The notes beneath the pieces were generated by a model. That model did no database searches. It was given only the letters and a program-made list of their open reading frames with translations, and was not told the origin of the DNA. Position numbers and translations under genes: made by a program. DNA of 9,369 bases, from positions 1 through 9,369 of the forward strand of contig JBBROH010000161.1 of the NCBI GenBank assembly GCA_038229595.1, read 5' to 3'. The DNA is from JBBROH01 sp038229595 (GTDB lineage: Bacteria > Chloroflexota > Chloroflexia > QHBQ01). This document shows positions 5,715 through 9,369 of the stretch, in pieces (positions within the stretch are counted from its first letter, which is position 1; each line of letters starts with the position of its first letter).

Positions 5715-8700
5715 ATCTGCCCCACCTGCCAGACGAGCAACGAAGCCAGTGCCAACTTCTGCTTCAACTGCGGCACCGCCATGATCCAGACCTGCCCCAA
5801 CTGTGCGGCCAGCATCCCCCTTGCCTCGCGCTTCTGCTCCAACTGTGGCCGCGCCATCGGGTTGGGCGAAGAACAGCAGGTTGAGCGGCTGCTACCGCCC
5901 GAAGCCGCCAGCGAGCGAGCGGGGGAGGGGGAGCGGCGGGTTGTCACCGTCCTCTTTGCCGACATCAAGGGTTCGACCGCTATGGCCGAGCAACTTGACC
6001 CAGAGGAATGGGCTGAACTGATGAACGGTGCTTTTGACCGCCTGATCTCCCCAATTTACCGCTACGAGGGTACCGTCGCCCGCCTGTTGGGTGATGCTCT
6101 GCTCGCCTTCTTTGGCGCGCCAGTCAGCCACGAGGACGATCCCCAGCGGGCAGTGCGGGCGGGATTGGAGATCGTGGCGGGCGTGCAGGCTTACCATGAG
6201 CAGATGCAGCGCGAACGTGGCCTCAACTTCGCGGTGCGCGTAGGGATCAACACAGGGCTGGTGGTGGTTGGGGCCGCAGGGTCGGAGCAGCGGGTGGAGT
6301 ACACGGTGATGGGTGACGCGGTAAACCTGGCCGCCCGCATGGAGCAGACCGCCGCCCTGAATACGGTGCAAATCTCTGCTGCTACCCACCGCCTGATCGC
6401 TCCTCTGTTCGACACCGAGCCGTTGGGCAGCCAGGCCGTCAAGGGGCGGCTAGCCCCGGTCGAGTCGTACCGGTTGATCGGCCCGAAGGCGCAACCAGGC
6501 CTGCTGCGCGGCATTGCGGGGCTGGGTGCGCCGCTGATTGGCCGGGCCACCGAGATGGATCAGTTGGGCCGCGCCCTGGACGAACTGCGAGCCGGGCGTG
6601 GGCAGATCGTCAGCCTGATCGGTGACGCTGGCCTGGGCAAGAGCCGCATCATCCGCGAGTTGAAGGCCGCCTGGGGCGACGATGGTCCCGATGGCCGCCC
6701 CCATTGGAGCGAGAGCCGCGGTCGGGCCTACGACTCGATGCGCCCCTTTGGGCAGATTCAGCAGCAGATTCGCTACGTCTGTGGCGCGAACGAGACCGAC
6801 AGTGCCGACGCGGTGCGGGCAAAGATCGACGAGATGATGGTGGGCGCACCAGTTGAGCAGACCGGGCGGGTGCGCCAGATGTTCGAGGTGTTGTTGGCCG
6901 TAGAGCGCAGCGGGCAGGGCCAGCAGACGGGCGACAACTTCAAGCAGGAGTTGTTCAGCGTGGTCTCCGACGCGATCTACCACCTGGCGAGTGGCAACCC
7001 GACGGTGATGGTCTTTGACGATCTGCACTGGGCTGACCGCGCCTCGATAGAAGCCTTGCAGCACCTGTTCCAGCTAACCAAGCGGCTGCCAGTCCTCTTT
7101 CTCTGCGCCTACCGGCCCGACCAGCAGGCACCCTCTGCCCCGCTGCGCGACTTTGCCAGCCAGCACTTCGCCGACCGCTACAGCGAGATTGCCCTCAGCC
7201 CCCTCTCTGGCAGCGAGAGCGCAACCCTGGTGGACAGCCTGTTGACTATCGCCGACTTGCCTGGCACGATGCGCGAACTGATCCTGGCGAAGGCCGAGGG
7301 CAACCCCTTCTTTGTGGAGGAGATCATCCGTACCTTGATTGAGAGTGGCGTGGTCGTGCGCGACGAGAGCGGCAGCCGTTGGCGTGCTGCCCACCAAGAG
7401 AGCGCAATCACCGTGCCAGACAGCGTGCAGGCTCTACTGATGGCCCGCGTTGACCGCCTGGATGAGGCCACCCGCCACACCCTGCAACTGGCCGCTGTAT
7501 TGGGTCGCACCTTCCCTTACCGCCTGCTCTCCGCCCTTAGCGACGCGGGGGCCGACCTCAACGCGCAGCTTGGCAGGCTACTGCAACTCGACCTGATCCA
7601 GGTCGCCAGCGATGGGACGGAGCGAGCCTACAGCTTCCGCCACTCGCTCACCAGGGAGGCCGCCTACAATTCGATCCTGCTGCGCCAACGCCGCGAGTTC
7701 CACCGTCGGGTAGGGGAGACCCTTGCTGCCCTCTTTGCCGACCGCCTGGACGACTATGCGGCGACCCTGGCCCAGCACTTCCATGATGCCGAAGACCCCC
7801 GCGCCTTTAGCTACCACCTGCGGGCTGGGGACAACGCCCTGCGCTTCTACGCCATAGATGAGGCTCTGCTGCACTACAATCATACCATCGAAGTGCTGCC
7901 ACTAACCGCCCCCGACGATGAGCAGCTAGGCCACCTCTACTTGCAACGTGGGCGCGCCCTCGAACTGGCTTCGCAATACAGCGCGGCGGTGGCAAACTAC
8001 GTTGAGCTAGAGCAGTTGGCGGTGGGGCGGGCTAGCCGCCACCTGCAACTTGCGGGCCTGATGGAGCGCGCCAAAGTCCATGCCACGCCCAATCTTGAGA
8101 TCGATCCGGCCCTCAGCCGCGAACTGGCCGAGCGTGCGCTGGCTCTGGCCCGCGAACTGGGCGACCACCCCGCCGAGGCCCGCACCCACTGGCTGCTGTT
8201 GCTCGCTCTCACCCGCCTGGGCGACTTGGCCGCAGCCCAGGCGCACGGCGAAGCGTCGCTGACCCTCGCCCGCCGCCGCAACCTGCGCGAACAGATCGCC
8301 TACACCCTGACTAACCTGGCCGACATCGTTCGCTTCGTCGGGCAGTTGGAGCGGATCGTGCCGCTGCGGGCGGAGGCCGACCAACTCTGGCAGGAGCTTG
8401 GCAACCTGCCGATGCGGGCCGACAACCTGGTGGGCCTCTCCTTCCACCACATGCTGCTAGGCGACCAGGGGCAGGCGATCAGCTACGCGGCGCAAGCTCA
8501 AGCGATCAGCCGCGAGGCAGGTAACGAGTGGGGGCAGGCTAACAGTCGGATGTTCTTGGCGTTGGCGTACCTGGAGCCTGGACACATCGCTGAGGCTATT
8601 GTTGCGCTGGAAGAGGGGATCGCCCTCTCTGAGGCAGCGCAGCATCCCGCTGCCCTGATCGGAACACGCAGCGACCTAGGTTACACCTACGGTTTTGTCG

Positions 8701-9350
8701 GCAACATGACCCACGCTCTCAGTTTGCTAGCTGAAGCGACCAGTCATGCCCAGGGCCAACTGGCAGTGCTGCGGCCCCTGCCTCTCTCCTTGCAGGCTCT
8801 ACTCTACTTCCAGCAAGGGGATGTGGCTGCTGGGGAAGCAGCTTTGGCACAGATAGAGAACGCCCCTACGATGGATAGCCTCTTCGACGAGGGCTGGTAC
8901 TCGGTAGCTCAGATGGAGCTAGCCCTCGCTCAAGGTAAATACAAGATGACGATCACGATCAGCGATGTGACTACTGCTCGCTTGCCGACTCTCGGTGTAA
9001 ACCTGCTTATTAGCGATAGCCTCTATGCCAAAGCCCGCGCCCTGATTGGTCTAGGTCAGGCTGCGGCAGCAGAGCAGGTGTTGCAGCAAGCGCAGACTGC
9101 CGCCAAGGCAGTAACCTCAAGGCGCACCCTCTGGCAAATCTGCGCCTTGCAAAGCAGGTTGGTGGCTGCACGGGGCGACCTGGTAGCGGCTAGCGAACTG
9201 CACCAGCAGGCAGTTGCGGTGATCAACTATATCACTGAACACACGCCGGGGGAGCTACGTGCCAGCTTCCTTGCCCGCCCCGATGTGGCTGCTGTGCGTG
9301 AGGGCGCGCAACTCTTGCCCTCCGATACGCAGCAAGTTGGCATGAGATAA
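5712..9350 (+). CDS. Zinc-ribbon / class III adenylate-guanylate cyclase / AAA ATPase / TPR-like protein
   Basis: A 1212-residue cytoplasmic multidomain signalling protein. Two zinc ribbons occupy residues 3-45 (CPTC...CFNC and CPNC...CSNC). A class III nucleotide cyclase domain spans about 75-255, with metal-binding Asp84 (FADIKGST) and Asp128 (LLGDALLAFFG), and Asn205 and Arg209 (NLAAR), the transition-state pair. A P-loop ATPase follows at about 275-500, with Walker A GDAGLGKS (304-311) and Walker B VMVFDDLHWAD (432-442). A helical region runs to about 660, then a long alanine/leucine-rich helical C-terminal part resembling TPR repeats. The start is a TTG at 5712, with GGGAG at 5701-5705 six nucleotides upstream and the first zinc ribbon immediately after it. 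The cyclase makes cAMP or cGMP; the domain order resembles MalT-like STAND regulators with a cyclase output. At the base-recognition position Arg124 replaces the usual Lys. Ligand and true product are unknown. Confidence 0.93.
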   Translation: MICPTCQTSNEASANFCFNCGTAMIQTCPNCAASIPLASRFCSNCGRAIGLGEEQQVERLLPPEAASERAGEGERRVVTVLFADIKGSTAMAEQLDPEEWAELMNGAFDRLISPIYRYEGTVARLLGDALLAFFGAPVSHEDDPQRAVRAGLEIVAGVQAYHEQMQRERGLNFAVRVGINTGLVVVGAAGSEQRVEYTVMGDAVNLAARMEQTAALNTVQISAATHRLIAPLFDTEPLGSQAVKGRLAPVESYRLIGPKAQPGLLRGIAGLGAPLIGRATEMDQLGRALDELRAGRGQIVSLIGDAGLGKSRIIRELKAAWGDDGPDGRPHWSESRGRAYDSMRPFGQIQQQIRYVCGANETDSADAVRAKIDEMMVGAPVEQTGRVRQMFEVLLAVERSGQGQQTGDNFKQELFSVVSDAIYHLASGNPTVMVFDDLHWADRASIEALQHLFQLTKRLPVLFLCAYRPDQQAPSAPLRDFASQHFADRYSEIALSPLSGSESATLVDSLLTIADLPGTMRELILAKAEGNPFFVEEIIRTLIESGVVVRDESGSRWRAAHQESAITVPDSVQALLMARVDRLDEATRHTLQLAAVLGRTFPYRLLSALSDAGADLNAQLGRLLQLDLIQVASDGTERAYSFRHSLTREAAYNSILLRQRREFHRRVGETLAALFADRLDDYAATLAQHFHDAEDPRAFSYHLRAGDNALRFYAIDEALLHYNHTIEVLPLTAPDDEQLGHLYLQRGRALELASQYSAAVANYVELEQLAVGRASRHLQLAGLMERAKVHATPNLEIDPALSRELAERALALARELGDHPAEARTHWLLLLALTRLGDLAAAQAHGEASLTLARRRNLREQIAYTLTNLADIVRFVGQLERIVPLRAEADQLWQELGNLPMRADNLVGLSFHHMLLGDQGQAISYAAQAQAISREAGNEWGQANSRMFLALAYLEPGHIAEAIVALEEGIALSEAAQHPAALIGTRSDLGYTYGFVGNMTHALSLLAEATSHAQGQLAVLRPLPLSLQALLYFQQGDVAAGEAALAQIENAPTMDSLFDEGWYSVAQMELALAQGKYKMTITISDVTTARLPTLGVNLLISDSLYAKARALIGLGQAAAAEQVLQQAQTAAKAVTSRRTLWQICALQSRLVAARGDLVAASELHQQAVAVINYITEHTPGELRASFLARPDVAAVREGAQLLPSDTQQVGMR

Positions 9351-9369
9351 GGTTGCTGACTTGGTAGAA
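9351..9369. other. 19 bp after the cyclase stop
   Basis: Too short to interpret; no hairpin or gene start is visible before the window ends. Confidence 0.6.

Noticed and set aside
6450..7064. Long minus-strand open frame of 204 codons within the cyclase gene
   Set aside because: It is a shadow of the ATPase domain, whose Walker motifs are intact on the plus strand; such antisense frames are common in GC-rich genes.

Overview
The window looks like chromosomal DNA from a GC-rich, free-living bacterium. By eye GC is about 60%, coding density is high and genes carry clear AGGAGG-type ribosome sites. Three things suggest Chloroflexota: a multidomain zinc-ribbon/class III cyclase/AAA/TPR protein, a UDP-galactopyranose mutase beside a TuaH-like glycosyltransferase, and a PRK07109-type short-chain dehydrogenase. 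This is inference from protein style; no rRNA or phylogenetic marker is present. I see no tRNA, rRNA, CRISPR array, insertion sequence or phage gene.

Layout. Positions 1-4604 hold five genes, all on the minus strand, transcribed in the order glycosyltransferase (4604-3438), UDP-galactopyranose mutase glf (3351-2038), 16-cysteine four-helix copper-storage-type protein (1967-1605), DUF2231 membrane protein (1589-1080) and short-chain dehydrogenase (983 to beyond the left edge). Gaps are 86, 70, 15 and 96 bp, so they may be one long unit or two or three shorter ones. The tightest pair is the Cys-rich protein with DUF2231. Positions 4605-5199 are non-coding. They contain the leader of the minus-strand genes, a GC-rich hairpin, the decayed C-terminal end of a zinc-type alcohol dehydrogenase, and a consensus extended -10 promoter facing right. 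Positions 5200-9350 are a plus-strand two-gene unit: a DinB-family protein and, 17 bp later, a 1212-residue protein with two zinc ribbons, a cyclase domain, a P-loop ATPase and a TPR-like region.

How the genes may work together. Glf makes UDP-galactofuranose and the neighbouring GT-B glycosyltransferase could use it or a related sugar in a surface glycan. The Cys-rich protein and DUF2231 protein probably form a metal or redox-stress pair, with the short-chain dehydrogenase possibly joining a general stress response. The right-hand unit is a signalling module whose substrate and signal cannot be read from sequence.

The points most worth a second look are the alcohol dehydrogenase remnant with two in-frame stops, the Cys-rich/DUF2231 pairing, the Asn-Gly-His tail on Glf, and the Lys-to-Arg change at the base-recognition position of the cyclase. 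I do not see a convincing wholly new biological system.
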